Source: Rhodovulum sulfidophilum DSM 1374
Lineage (GTDB): Bacteria; Pseudomonadota; Alphaproteobacteria; Rhodobacterales; Rhodobacteraceae
Direction of reading: 5' to 3'
DNA: 64,000 nucleotides
Assembly: GCF_001633165.1 (NCBI RefSeq)
Contig: NZ_CP015418.1
Span: 3,968,001 to 4,032,000, forward strand
Both the position numbers and the translations under genes were made by a program. The notes below the pieces were generated by a model that was given only the letters and a program-made list of their open reading frames with translations, ran no database searches and had not been told where the DNA came from. This document shows, piece after piece, positions 26,018 through 35,099 of this stretch. Within the stretch, counting starts at the first letter, position 1. Every line of letters begins with the position of its first letter.

Positions 26018-27484
26018 TCAGTCGGAGCCGGGACCGAAGTCGTAAAGCGACAAGCCGATCAGCCGCGGTTCGCCCTCGTCGAAGCGATAGGGAACAAGGA
26101 CATCAAGGCTCAGAACCGGCGCGGGCGGCGCCTCGCCCCTGTAGCCCTGTTCGCGCATCGCGCCGATGATCTCGCCCTCGCGGCGTTTCTCCTCGATAAC
26201 CAGAACCCGGCCCGTGGGATGTTCCAGCCGACTGGTCGGGAAAGGCGGGAACGCGGTCCAGTCGGGACGGTTCAGCAACAGGTTTCCGGTGAAGTAATGC
26301 GGCCCCAGCAGCGGCGGCACATCGGGCACGGCCTCCTCGATGGCCTCTGCCAGCAGATCGACCCGAAGGGAATCGCTGCCCGCGCCGCGCAGGCGCGTGT
26401 CGGCGATCGCGGCAAGGATCACCAGGGCCAGGCAGGCCATGCCGCGCAGAAAGTTGCGCCATGCCCGGGCGGATGCCTGCTGGAACAGCGTCATCATCAG
26501 CGGCGGCAGGCCGAGAACGAACAGAGGCAACAGCCAGCGGCTACGGAAGAACCCGACATCCGTTGCCACCACCCCCAGCGCCACGAGGCCAAGCCCGATC
26601 AGCGCGGCGCGCATCAGAAGCGCCGCTTCGGGATGCGGAACGGGGATCCGACGCATGGCCTTGCCGCCGAAGCCCAGCGCCAGCCCCACGGCCAGAAGCG
26701 CCGGGATCAGCTCGGCCAGGGTCGCCTTGGCCACGTGGCGCAGCCCGTCGGGCCACATCGCGACCACCTGCTCTGCCCCGCTGCCGCTTCGGAATTCCCA
26801 GGTATCTGAAAAGGTCGCCAGCGGCTCGGCCAGCATGGCGGCATAGGGGACGGCCACGACCCCCAGCGCCAGCGCCGCAGACAGCCAGATCCGCCGGTCG
26901 AGGATCGCCGCGCGGTAGGTCGCGGTGGACAGCGCCGCCAGGATCAGCGCGGGCGGCACCATCCAGTAATTTGGCTTGGCAAGCCCCCCGAGCCCGACCG
27001 CCAGCCCGAGAAGCAGATAGCGCGAAAGCCCCGGCCGCCTGACAAGCGCAAGGAAGGCCGCCACCGTCAGCGCCGTCATGGCCGCCAGCGCGATGCTGTG
27101 CGAGCCGGTCCGCTGCGCCCACCAGGCAAGGTTCGGGATCAGGCCGAGGGCAAGCGCGCCCACCATGGCCGGACGATCCCCGGCAAGCTTGCGAAGGGCG
27201 AGGAACATCGTCGCATAGGTCGCGAACAGCATCAGGTTCTTGGCCAGCACCAGCCCCAGCGTGTTCACCCCGAACAGATCGAAGAAGACCGTCTGGTACC
27301 AGTTGTAAAGCGGCGGCTGCGATCCGGAGGTGAAATGCCAGTCCCGGGCAAGGACGACCATCTCGGCCTCGTCCCCCTCGAAGCTGCCGCCCAGCGCGAC
27401 GCGCAAACCAACCTGGGCCGCGAAATAGGCGGCAAGCGTCAGCAGGAACAGGAAAGCCGGGCGCGACGCGGTTGCCTCGGTCAT
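26018..27484 (-). CDS. Glycosyltransferase family 39 (ArnT/PMT-like) membrane protein, second of a tandem pair
   Basis: A 488-aa polytopic membrane protein with about ten to eleven helices. The first periplasmic loop has the acidic GT39 motif FEGDEAEMVVLARDW, followed by SGSQPPLYNWYQ. It uses polyprenyl-phosphate sugars to glycosylate a lipid or protein in the periplasm (family role). The ATG at 27484 overlaps the stop of the paralogue upstream (ATGA); open sequence upstream to 27601 lies within that gene. Same architecture as its neighbour (FAAQVGLR..LGG..E.DEAEM), so the two arose by duplication. Confidence 0.85.
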   Translation of the reverse strand: MTEATASRPAFLFLLTLAAYFAAQVGLRVALGGSFEGDEAEMVVLARDWHFTSGSQPPLYNWYQTVFFDLFGVNTLGLVLAKNLMLFATYATMFLALRKLAGDRPAMVGALALGLIPNLAWWAQRTGSHSIALAAMTALTVAAFLALVRRPGLSRYLLLGLAVGLGGLAKPNYWMVPPALILAALSTATYRAAILDRRIWLSAALALGVVAVPYAAMLAEPLATFSDTWEFRSGSGAEQVVAMWPDGLRHVAKATLAELIPALLAVGLALGFGGKAMRRIPVPHPEAALLMRAALIGLGLVALGVVATDVGFFRSRWLLPLFVLGLPPLMMTLFQQASARAWRNFLRGMACLALVILAAIADTRLRGAGSDSLRVDLLAEAIEEAVPDVPPLLGPHYFTGNLLLNRPDWTAFPPFPTSRLEHPTGRVLVIEEKRREGEIIGAMREQGYRGEAPPAPVLSLDVLVPYRFDEGEPRLIGLSLYDFGPGSD

Positions 27485-28941
27485 GGCTGCGCGACGGGTC
27501 TCGCGAGGACGTAGCGGAACGGCATGTCCTCGTCGGAATGCATATATGGCAGTGTGAAATCCCCCTCGGAGAGAATGTCGAACCGCGCGGAAGCCGGCCA
27601 CCCCGCGCGCACCAGCCCGACCTCGAAGCTGGGCGGCACGGTCTCGCGCAGCAGGAACAGAACCGTCTCGCCCTCGAAGCGTCGCGCGGCGAAGGGCAGA
27701 TAGGGCGCGACAGGGCGCTGGGGCTCGCGCGCCGCAAGGTTCCCGGCGGTGTAGAATTCGGCGATGACGGGCAGGCCCTCGCTGCCCTCGATGGCGGCAA
27801 GCCGCTCGGGCAGAAGGGAAAAGTCGACATCGCGCCGGGCGCCTTCCTTGAAGCGGTCATAGGTCAGCCCGGTAAGGACCAGCAGCGCGACGAGCCCCAG
27901 GAAGGCCACCAGCCCGACCCGTCCGCCGCGCCCGAGCCGCGGCGCCAGACCGGCGAAAACCCCGAGGACCGACAGGAAGGCCAGCGGCAGCAGCCAGCGC
28001 GCGGTGAGCGTCCCGGCCTGGGCCAGCCAGACACCGACAGCCGTCAGCAGGGTCGCGACGATCGCGGCCCGCAGCAGAAGCGCCGCGACCGGCCCCGGAC
28101 CGACCGGCTTGCCCCGGCTCCGTCCGAACAGCCAGAGCCCGGCCGCCACGATCAGCGCCAGCCCCAGCAGCGCCAGCAGCCCCTCGGGCAGACGCAGCAG
28201 GCCCGCGGGCAACATCTGCCGGACCGGCTCGGCCTCGAGCTGCAGCTTGCCGACAGAAGAGAAGGCCAGGTCGCGGTTCGCGATCATCCAGCGATAGGGC
28301 AAGGCAACGATGGCAGCGGCAATCGCGGGCGCGATCAGGGCCCGGCGGCGCAGGATCTGGGCCCGAAGCGGCGTCAGCGTCAGCCCGGCCAGGACCAGCC
28401 CCAGCGGCACGAGGTAGAAATTGTACTTGGCCAGGCCGCCAAGCCCGATGGCGATGCCCAGCAGGGCCCAGGCGATCAGGCGCCCCCCCTTCACCGCCCA
28501 AAGAAAGGCGGCAAGGGTCGCGGCCGAGGTCACAAGCAGCATGTTGGAATGGGTCGTGGCCCGCTGCGCCTCCCAAGCGTAATCGGGCAGAAGAAAGAGA
28601 GACAGCGCCGCAAGCGCGGCCCCGCTCGCGGGCAGCCAGATCCTCAGCCCCAGGAAGGCCAGAAGCGCGGTCAGCCACAACAGCAGGTTCTTCAACAGGC
28701 TCAGCGCCAAGAGCCCACGCCCGAAAAGTTCGAAAAAGCCAAGCTGAAGCCAGTTGTAAAGCGGCAGTTGCGGACCGTAGCCCAGCCGCAGCCCGGGCGT
28801 CATCACCAGCATCTCGGCCTCATCCGTCTCATAGGCGCCGCCCAGCACCAGCCGCAGACCGACCTGCGCGGCGAAATAGACCGAGATTGCAAGAAGGAAA
28901 ATCGCGGTTGCCCGCCGATCGGCCGCTTCGTCCATGGCCAT
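27481..28941 (-). CDS. Glycosyltransferase family 39 (ArnT/PMT-like) membrane protein, first of a tandem pair
   Basis: A 486-aa polytopic membrane protein. Opens MAMDEAADRRATAIFLLAI, then YFAAQVGLRLVLGGAYETDEAEM, the catalytic acidic loop of GT39, and GYGPQLPLYNWLQLGFFELFG. Helix-rich throughout, with a soluble C-terminal part from about residue 390. The start at 28941 is 5 bp past the stop of the hydroxyacid dehydrogenase gene; the ATG at 28935 is equally possible. The acceptor is unknown. No lipid A, lipoprotein or polymer genes are adjacent. Confidence 0.83.
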   Translation of the reverse strand: MAMDEAADRRATAIFLLAISVYFAAQVGLRLVLGGAYETDEAEMLVMTPGLRLGYGPQLPLYNWLQLGFFELFGRGLLALSLLKNLLLWLTALLAFLGLRIWLPASGAALAALSLFLLPDYAWEAQRATTHSNMLLVTSAATLAAFLWAVKGGRLIAWALLGIAIGLGGLAKYNFYLVPLGLVLAGLTLTPLRAQILRRRALIAPAIAAAIVALPYRWMIANRDLAFSSVGKLQLEAEPVRQMLPAGLLRLPEGLLALLGLALIVAAGLWLFGRSRGKPVGPGPVAALLLRAAIVATLLTAVGVWLAQAGTLTARWLLPLAFLSVLGVFAGLAPRLGRGGRVGLVAFLGLVALLVLTGLTYDRFKEGARRDVDFSLLPERLAAIEGSEGLPVIAEFYTAGNLAAREPQRPVAPYLPFAARRFEGETVLFLLRETVPPSFEVGLVRAGWPASARFDILSEGDFTLPYMHSDEDMPFRYVLARPVAQP

Positions 28942-28945
28942 GCGC

Positions 28946-29932
28946 CTAGAGCATGCTCGGCACGACCAGATCCGGCGGTCGGTGCCCATCGGCGAAGGTC
29001 TTGATATTGATGATCACCTTTTCGCCCATCTCGCCGCGCCCCTCGATCGTGGCCGACCCCATATGCGGCAGGAGCACGACATTGGACAATTCGCGGAGCC
29101 GCGGGTTGATTTCGTGACCGTGTTCGAAGACATCAAGCCCGGCGCCCGCGATCTCTCCCGCGCGCAACATCCTCGTCAGCGCATTCTCGTCGATCACCTC
29201 GCCCCGCGACGTGTTGACGATGACCGCATCCGGCTTCATCAGCTTGAGCCGTCGTGCATTCATCAGATGGAAGGTCGAAGGCGTATGCGGACAATTCACG
29301 CTGATCACGTCCATCCGGCTGACCATCTGGTCGAGACTTTCCCAGTAGGTCGCCTCGAATTCCTCCTCGATCTCGGGGCGAAGCCGCTTGCGGTTATGAT
29401 AATGGATCTGCATGCCGAAAGCGCGGGCACGCCGTGCCACGGCCTGACCGATCCGGCCCATGCCGAGGATCCCGAGCCGCCGGCCGCCGATACGCCCGCC
29501 CATGAAGGCCGTCGGCGCCCAGCCGCGCCATTCGCCCGCCTGCATCACATGCAGCCCCTCGGGGATGCGGCGCGTCACCGCCAGCATCAGCGCCATCGTC
29601 ATGTCCGCGGTGTCTTCGGTCACCACACCGGGCGTGTTCGAGACCAGAATGCCCCGCTGCCGCGCGGTCTGGACATCCAGATGGTCGACCCCGGCACCGA
29701 AATTGGCGATCAGCTTGAGCCGGTCACCGGCCTGGGCCAGCATCGCCTGGTCGATCAGGTCGGTCACGCAGGGTACAAGCACATCGGCCCGGCGCATCGC
29801 ATCGACCAGCGCCTCGCGGCTCATCTTGACATCGGCCTCGTTCAACTCGACATCGAAAAGCTCCTTCATCCGGGTCTCGACCGGCGCGGGCAACCGTCGC
29901 GTCACGACCACACTGAGGCGTTGTGCCGGCAT
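28946..29932 (-). CDS. D-2-hydroxyacid dehydrogenase (glyoxylate/hydroxypyruvate reductase type)
   Basis: A 328-aa NAD(P)-dependent cytoplasmic dehydrogenase. The nucleotide-binding motif is GRRLGILGMGRIGQAVARRARAFG near residue 150. Catalytic Arg is in NTSRGEVIDENAL, Glu in the segment after AGAGLDVFE, and His in VVLLPHMGSAT. IANFGAGVDHLDVQTARQRGI precedes the fold switch. The start at 29932 is supported by AGGGAGG; the frame continues upstream but runs antisense through the SH3 gene. Likely reduces glyoxylate or hydroxypyruvate. First gene of a leftward run with the two GT39 genes. Confidence 0.9.
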   Translation of the reverse strand: MPAQRLSVVVTRRLPAPVETRMKELFDVELNEADVKMSREALVDAMRRADVLVPCVTDLIDQAMLAQAGDRLKLIANFGAGVDHLDVQTARQRGILVSNTPGVVTEDTADMTMALMLAVTRRIPEGLHVMQAGEWRGWAPTAFMGGRIGGRRLGILGMGRIGQAVARRARAFGMQIHYHNRKRLRPEIEEEFEATYWESLDQMVSRMDVISVNCPHTPSTFHLMNARRLKLMKPDAVIVNTSRGEVIDENALTRMLRAGEIAGAGLDVFEHGHEINPRLRELSNVVLLPHMGSATIEGRGEMGEKVIINIKTFADGHRPPDLVVPSML

Positions 29933-30028
29933 CGCTGGGCCTCCCTGCTTTTCAACCCGTTGTGTCAGTGGCAAACTGTCCGAGATCGGGGCGCGGCACA
30001 AGACCCCGAAACCAGCTGGCAGGACGTT

Positions 30029-30550
30029 ATGCGGGCAGTACTGCGCAGATGCGCAACATTGGCGATTTTCCTTCTGTTTATAATCGGCTCCTTTCCCTGG
30101 GCGGGCCCCGTCCAGGCGACCGAGCGCGGGCGGGTGACCAATTTGCCGCTGCCGCGCTATGTCTCGCTGAAGGCTACCCTGGGCAATGTGCGGCGGGGAC
30201 CGAGCCTCAGCCACCGGATCGACTGGGTCTATACCCGGCGTGGCGTCCCGCTGCAGATCACGGCGGAATTCGGCCATTGGCGGCAAGTCCGAGACCGCGA
30301 CGGCGCCGGGGGCTGGATGCATTACTCGTTGCTGTCGGGCGTGCGCACCGTGCTTGTCGATCAGGACATGCTGCCGCTGCTCCGTGCCCCCCGCACCGAT
30401 TCCGAAGTGCTGGCCAAGGCCGAAATCGGGGTGATCGCGCGGCTGGGCGAATGCACGCCGGACTGGTGCCGGATCGAGGCCGATGGCGGGTCCGGCTGGG
30501 TACCCAAGACCGCGATCTGGGGCGTCGATCCCGACGAGATCCGCGAGTGA
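30029..30550 (+). CDS. Exported SH3-domain protein
   Basis: A 173-aa protein with an N-terminal signal sequence or anchor (RRCATLAIFLLFIIGSFPWA...VQA). Two bacterial SH3 repeats follow: YVSLKATLGNVRRGPSLSH...RQVRDRDGAGGWMHYSLLSG and VLVDQDMLPLLRAPRTDSEV...DWCRIEADGGSGWVPKTAIWG. AGGA precedes the ATG. Bacterial SH3 domains usually bind peptidoglycan or scaffold envelope proteins; the target is unknown. Divergent from the hydroxyacid dehydrogenase gene and 61 bp upstream of the metal exporter. Confidence 0.87.
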   Translation: MRAVLRRCATLAIFLLFIIGSFPWAGPVQATERGRVTNLPLPRYVSLKATLGNVRRGPSLSHRIDWVYTRRGVPLQITAEFGHWRQVRDRDGAGGWMHYSLLSGVRTVLVDQDMLPLLRAPRTDSEVLAKAEIGVIARLGECTPDWCRIEADGGSGWVPKTAIWGVDPDEIRE

Positions 30551-30611
30551 GCTTGCCCCGGCGGGCAGAGTGCTGATAAGCCGAAGCCCTCAGCTTACCG
30601 AGCCTGCTGCC

Positions 30612-31484
30612 ATGCCCGAAACCTCGCGCCTGAACCTCTCTGCCGGGCTTGCCTCTGTCGCGACCGCGATCCTGCTTGTCGCGCTGAAGCTCTGGGCGCT
30701 GGGCCAGACCGGGGCGCTGTCGATCGCCGCCTCCCTGGCCGACAGCGCGCTCGATTTGATGGTGTCGCTGGGGGCTCTGGCCGCGATCTTCTATGCCGCG
30801 CGTCCGCCCGACGACGACCATGCCTTCGGCCATAGCGCGGCCGAGGATCTTGCCGCGCTGGGACAGGCCGTGTTCATCCTGGCCTCGGCCAGCATCATCG
30901 CCTTCGCGGCGATGACAAGGCTTCTGTCCGCCGATCCGGAACCGCTGTCGCAGGAAGGCCCCGGGATCGTCGCAATGGCGCTCTCGATCACGCTGACGGC
31001 GCTTCTGGTGCTTTACCAGCGCTGGGTCGCGCGCAAGACCGGCAACCGCGTGGTGGCCGCCGACTCGCTGCATTATCTGGGCGATCTGCTGCCCAATATC
31101 GGCGCGATCTTCGCGCTCTGGGCGTCCGCCAATCTGGGTCTGATGCGGATCGACGCCGTGGTCGCGCTGGCCGCGGCAGGCATGCTGGCGGTCGGCGCGC
31201 TGGGTATCGGCAAGGGCGCCTGGGACGCGCTGATGGACCGCGCCGCGCCGCCCGAGACCATCGCGCGGATCGAGGCGCTGACGAAGGGCTGCACCGGCGT
31301 GCGCGGTTTTCACGACCTCAAGACCCGGCGCTCGGGCCAGCGGCTCTTCGTGAACCTGCATATCGAGCTGGACGGCGCGCAGAGCCTGAACGACGCCCAT
31401 GACATCGGCGCGCGGCTGAAACATGCGATCCTCGACGAGTTTCCCGGCGCCGATGTGATCATCCATTTCGACCCGGTGCGCTGA
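30612..31484 (+). CDS. Cation diffusion facilitator (FieF/Zn-Fe exporter type)
   Basis: A 290-aa inner-membrane proton/metal antiporter with six helices and a C-terminal cytoplasmic domain. Transport-site residues are in SLADSALDLMVS (two Asp) and AADSLHYLGDLLPN (Asp, His, Asp), with the HAFGHSAAED cytoplasmic site between. The tail FHDLKTRRSGQRLFVNLHIELD...VIIHFDPV is the metallochaperone-like dimerisation domain. The ATG at 30612 (MPETSRLNLS) was chosen at the point where similarity begins. Metal specificity (Fe, Zn or Mn) cannot be fixed by eye. Confidence 0.9.
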   Translation: MPETSRLNLSAGLASVATAILLVALKLWALGQTGALSIAASLADSALDLMVSLGALAAIFYAARPPDDDHAFGHSAAEDLAALGQAVFILASASIIAFAAMTRLLSADPEPLSQEGPGIVAMALSITLTALLVLYQRWVARKTGNRVVAADSLHYLGDLLPNIGAIFALWASANLGLMRIDAVVALAAAGMLAVGALGIGKGAWDALMDRAAPPETIARIEALTKGCTGVRGFHDLKTRRSGQRLFVNLHIELDGAQSLNDAHDIGARLKHAILDEFPGADVIIHFDPVR

Positions 31485-31492
31485 ACCAGGCC

Positions 31493-32530
31493 TCAGGTGG
31501 CGCCGCAATCCGGACAGCCGGATCGGGGATGAAGCGTGATCATCCGGCTTTCGCCATAGAGCGCGTCATAGATCAGCATCCGTCCGCCAAGCCCCTCGCC
31601 CGCGCCGGTGACGGTCTTGATCGCCTCGACCGCCATCATCGCGCCGATGACGCCCGGAAGTGCGCCGATGACCCCCGCCTCGGCGCAGGTCGGCGCCAGT
31701 CCGGGTGCCGGAGCCTCTGGAAAGATGCAGCGGTAGCAGGGCGTGCCATGGGCCGGATCGTACAGGCTGATCTGGCCCTCCCATTGGGTGATGGCGCCGG
31801 CGATCAGCGGCTTGCCCAGGCGCGCGGCCATCCGGTTGACCAGATAGCGGGTCTCGAGATTGTCGGTGCCGTCGAGGATCAGATCGTAATCGGGAAAGAG
31901 CGCCTCGGCCGTGGCCTCGTCGAGCCGGCGCCTGTAGGGGCGCACGGTGACGAAGGGATTCTGTGCCAGAATGGCCTTTTGCGCGGAAAACACCTTGGGC
32001 ATCCCGAGCCGGGTATCGGTATGGATCACCTGACGCTGCAGGTTCGAAAGATCCACATAATCGTCATCGACGATGCCGATGGTTCCGACCCCGGCCGCCC
32101 CCAGATAGAGCAGCGCGGGCGATCCGAGCCCACCTGCCCCGATCACCAGGACCCGCGCATCCTTGAGCTTGCGCTGGCCGGGCCCGCCGATCTCGCGCAG
32201 CATGATATGGCGGGCATAGCGGTCAAGCTCGACCGGCTTCAGAGGCCCCTTGGGCGCCATCGGCACCACCTCGCGCGCAACCCGCCGCTTGAGCGCGCCG
32301 AGAACGCCGCGATAGGCCACGACCAGCAGCCCGACGACGCCGAGCGCCGCCCAGCCCTCGGGCGTGCCACCGATGGCATGGCGCAGCGCATGGCCCTCGG
32401 GCATGACGATCTGCACGATCAGGACGGCCAGATATAGCCCCGCGATCATGCCCCAGCGCAGCTGACGCGACAGCCGCAGGAGCATTCCCACCGACCACAA
32501 GACCAGCGCGATTCCGAGAACCAGCCCCAT
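31493..32530 (-). CDS. HesA/MoeB/ThiF family adenylyltransferase with N-terminal membrane domain
   Basis: A 345-aa protein. Residues 1-95 contain three hydrophobic helices (GLVLGIALVLWSVGMLL; GMIAGLYLAVLIVQIVM; GWAALGVVGLLVVAYRG), unusual for MoeB. The rest is the E1-like core: RYARHIMLREIGGPGQRKL, ATP-binding VLVIGAGGLGSPALLYLGAAG, NLQRQVIHTDTRLG, DGTDNLETRYLVN, and zinc cysteines TPCYRC and SGCPDCG. It adenylates the C-terminal glycine of a sulfur carrier (MoaD or ThiS) in cofactor synthesis. No C-terminal rhodanese domain. The start shares one base with the dut stop (TGATG). Confidence 0.9.
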   Translation of the reverse strand: MGLVLGIALVLWSVGMLLRLSRQLRWGMIAGLYLAVLIVQIVMPEGHALRHAIGGTPEGWAALGVVGLLVVAYRGVLGALKRRVAREVVPMAPKGPLKPVELDRYARHIMLREIGGPGQRKLKDARVLVIGAGGLGSPALLYLGAAGVGTIGIVDDDYVDLSNLQRQVIHTDTRLGMPKVFSAQKAILAQNPFVTVRPYRRRLDEATAEALFPDYDLILDGTDNLETRYLVNRMAARLGKPLIAGAITQWEGQISLYDPAHGTPCYRCIFPEAPAPGLAPTCAEAGVIGALPGVIGAMMAVEAIKTVTGAGEGLGGRMLIYDALYGESRMITLHPRSGCPDCGAT

Positions 32531-32997
32531 CAGCCGCGCCCCGTCGACCCGAAGCCGCCCGCGCCGCGCAGGGTCTCGTCAAGGTCCTCGACCACCTCGA
32601 AGGCGGCCTGCACCACCGGCGCCACGATCATCTGCGCGATCCGGTCGCCATGGCGGATGGTGAAGGGCTCGCCGCCGAAATTCACCAGCAGCACGCCCAG
32701 TGGCCCGCGATAGTCGCTGTCGATAGTGCCGGGCGTGTTGGGCAGCGTGATCCCGTGCTTCAGCGCCAGCCCCGAGCGCGGACGGATCTGCACCTCGAAC
32801 CCGACCGGAAAGGCCATCCGGAACCCGGTGGGCACGATCCGCCGCTCCATCGGCGCGAGGGTCAGCCCCTCGTCCCGGATCTCGGGCGGCAGGTTCGCGC
32901 GGATATCGGCCCCGGCCGAGCCGGGGGTCTGGTAGGCGGGCAGCGGCAGATCTCGATCGGCCCAGTCTTCCCACACGATCTCGAGACGCGGGCTCAT
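32530..32997 (-). CDS. dut: dUTP diphosphatase
   Basis: A 155-aa trimeric dUTPase hydrolysing dUTP to dUMP. All five motifs are present: [48 protein letters not shown] and the glycine-rich C-terminal GGFGSTGRG. Overlaps coaBC by 4 bp (ATGA) and the moeB-like gene by one base, giving a three-gene coupled unit coaBC-dut-moeB. Confidence 0.96.
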   Translation of the reverse strand: MSPRLEIVWEDWADRDLPLPAYQTPGSAGADIRANLPPEIRDEGLTLAPMERRIVPTGFRMAFPVGFEVQIRPRSGLALKHGITLPNTPGTIDSDYRGPLGVLLVNFGGEPFTIRHGDRIAQMIVAPVVQAAFEVVEDLDETLRGAGGFGSTGRG

Positions 32998-34190
32998 GTC
33001 AGGGCCTCCGCGATCCGGCGCGCAAGCCGGGCGGCCACCTCGTCCTTGGGCAGGCGCGGCCAGGTCTCGACGCCGGCCGCGGTGATCAGCGAGACCTCGT
33101 TCTCGGCCCCGCCCATGATGCCGGTCGCGGGCGAGACGTCATTGGCCAGGATCCAGTCGCAGCCCTTTCGCGCGCGCTTGGCCTCGGCATGGGCCTCGAC
33201 GTCATGGGTTTCGGCGGCAAAGCCCACAACGAGGCGCGGCCGCCCCTCGGCCCGCCCGGCGATGCGGGCCAGGATGTCGGGGTTTTCGGCAAAATCCAGA
33301 GCTGGCGCCCGGCCAGAGCCGTCCTTCTTCATCTTGCGATCGGCGGCATTGGCGACATGCCAGTCGGCAACGGCGGCAGCAAAGACGGCCGCATCGGCTG
33401 GAAGCGCAGCCTCGACCGCGGCCAGCATCTCGCGCGCTGTCTCGACCCGCACGAGATCGACCCCCGCGGGCGGCGGAACCGAGGCCGGTCCGGTGACGAA
33501 GACGACCTTTGCGCCCAGCGCGACCAGCGCCCGGGCCAGCGCCGTGCCCTGCGCCCCCGAGGACCGGTTGGCGATGTAGCGGACCGGATCGATGGGTTCA
33601 TGGGTCGGGCCCGAGGTCACGACGATGCGGCGTCCGGCAAGCGGCCCGGCGCCCAGAGCCGTCTCGATCGCGGCGAGGATCTCGGGCACCTCGGCCATCC
33701 GCCCCGGCCCGTATTCGCCGCAGGCCATGTCGCCCTCGGTCGGCCCGACAAAACGGATACCGTCCGATTGCAGCATCGCCAGATTGCGCCGGGTCGCGGG
33801 ATGGGTCCACATCCTTACATTCATCGCGGGCGCCAGCAGGACGGCCTTGTCGGTCGCCAGCAGCAGGGTCGAGGCCAGATCGTCGGCCAGTCCGCCCGCC
33901 ATTTTCGCCATCAGGTTCGCCGTCGCAGGCGCCACCACCACAAGATCAGCCGCGCGCGAGAGCTGAATATGCCCCATCTCGGCCTCGCGGGTCAGATCGA
34001 AGAGGTCGCGATGCACCGCCTCGCCAGCCAGAGCCGAGACCGAAAGCGGGGTCACGAAGCCTTCGGCCGCAGCCGTCATCACCGGCGTGACCGCCGCCCC
34101 CCGCTCGCGCAGGCGGCGGATCAGATCGAGCGTCTTGTAGGCGGCAATCCCGCCCGCGATGATCAGAAGAATGCGTTTGCCGGAAACCAT
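32994..34190 (-). CDS. coaBC: Bifunctional phosphopantothenoylcysteine decarboxylase / phosphopantothenate-cysteine ligase
   Basis: Two steps of coenzyme A synthesis in one 398-aa flavoprotein. The CoaC half (1-185) shows [34 protein letters not shown] and the catalytic Cys in [14 protein letters not shown]. The CoaB half shows [44 protein letters not shown] (lysines for CTP/substrate) and ENPDILARI. Length and domain order are as usual. First gene of the leftward unit with dut and the moeB-like gene; start at 34190. Confidence 0.96.
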   Translation of the reverse strand: MVSGKRILLIIAGGIAAYKTLDLIRRLRERGAAVTPVMTAAAEGFVTPLSVSALAGEAVHRDLFDLTREAEMGHIQLSRAADLVVVAPATANLMAKMAGGLADDLASTLLLATDKAVLLAPAMNVRMWTHPATRRNLAMLQSDGIRFVGPTEGDMACGEYGPGRMAEVPEILAAIETALGAGPLAGRRIVVTSGPTHEPIDPVRYIANRSSGAQGTALARALVALGAKVVFVTGPASVPPPAGVDLVRVETAREMLAAVEAALPADAAVFAAAVADWHVANAADRKMKKDGSGRAPALDFAENPDILARIAGRAEGRPRLVVGFAAETHDVEAHAEAKRARKGCDWILANDVSPATGIMGGAENEVSLITAAGVETWPRLPKDEVAARLARRIAEALT

Positions 34191-34280
34191 GCCGCCCGCC
34201 CGTCAGCCTCTTGCACCAAACCCTTGGAAAGAATGTCTTAGGCCCCGGACAGGCCCGAGACAAGCACCGCCGCCGCGTCG

Positions 34281-35099
34281 CTAGCCGCCGGTCAGCTCGG
34301 CGCAGGGATCGTCGCGCTCGGCCACCCCGGTGACCAGCCAGTAGTCATAAGGCGGCGCGCCCGTCGCGGCGCCCTCGATCTGCCCGACCGAAATCAGCCG
34401 CGCGTCCTGTGCGACGCGGGCAAAGGCCGCCGGCAGCCCCCAGTCGGTGCGGGCATGCCCGTTGCCCGCGATCACCGCGACTGGCCCGCCGGTCTCGTCC
34501 AGCGCCTGACGCGCGGCACGCGCGAGCGACGCGTCGCGCAGCCTCTGGGCCTCGACCATACCGGACAGAAGATGCTCGGGCAGCGCGTTGCAATGGGCCT
34601 CGCGCTGGTCGTCGATCCGCTGGTCCAGCTCGGCCGCAGGCAAGGGGGTATCGAGCCCATAGAGCCCCGCCGCATCCCCGAAGACCGCGGCCGCACCTTC
34701 CGTCACCGACCGCCGTACCTCGTCGCGGGGCAGCGCCGCGCCGTAGATCTGCGCCTCGGGCGCGGCCGAGAAGATCGGGAAATACATCGCGAAATCGGGC
34801 CAGCCCGACTCGGCCCAGCCCAGTGCCTGGCCAAGCGCGACGCCATCCAGCCTGAGCCCCGGCGTGACCTTTGCCGCCTGCCCCTGCGTCAGCATCTCGA
34901 AGACCAGTGCCTTCGGGGCCAGCGCCCTGACGGCGGCGGCCTGATTGGCGTGCTGTTCGGGGTTGTCATGGGTCTCGCCCAGCACCACCACATCGGCGGC
35001 GGGAAGCGAGGACAGATCCGCCGGGCCGATCTCCTCGGCTCCGGCGGTGGTGGCGGTCAGGGCCGCGGCCAGCGCGGCGATTCTTGCAACATGTCTCAC
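34281..35099 (-). CDS. ChaN-family (haem/iron-regulated lipoprotein-like) secreted protein
   Basis: A 272-aa protein with a signal peptide (MRHVARIAALAAALTATTAGA) and no lipobox cysteine. The family core LPAADVVVLGETHDNPEQHANQAA is followed by LVFEMLTQGQAAKV and the central AESGWPDFAMYFPIF. The late AVIAGNGHARTDWGLPAAFAR matches the C-terminal conserved part. ChaN relatives bind haem at the outer membrane; the biochemical role is poorly known. The start overlaps the rpoH stop by 4 bp, so it is co-translated with the sigma factor. Confidence 0.86.
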   Translation of the reverse strand: MRHVARIAALAAALTATTAGAEEIGPADLSSLPAADVVVLGETHDNPEQHANQAAAVRALAPKALVFEMLTQGQAAKVTPGLRLDGVALGQALGWAESGWPDFAMYFPIFSAAPEAQIYGAALPRDEVRRSVTEGAAAVFGDAAGLYGLDTPLPAAELDQRIDDQREAHCNALPEHLLSGMVEAQRLRDASLARAARQALDETGGPVAVIAGNGHARTDWGLPAAFARVAQDARLISVGQIEGAATGAPPYDYWLVTGVAERDDPCAELTGG

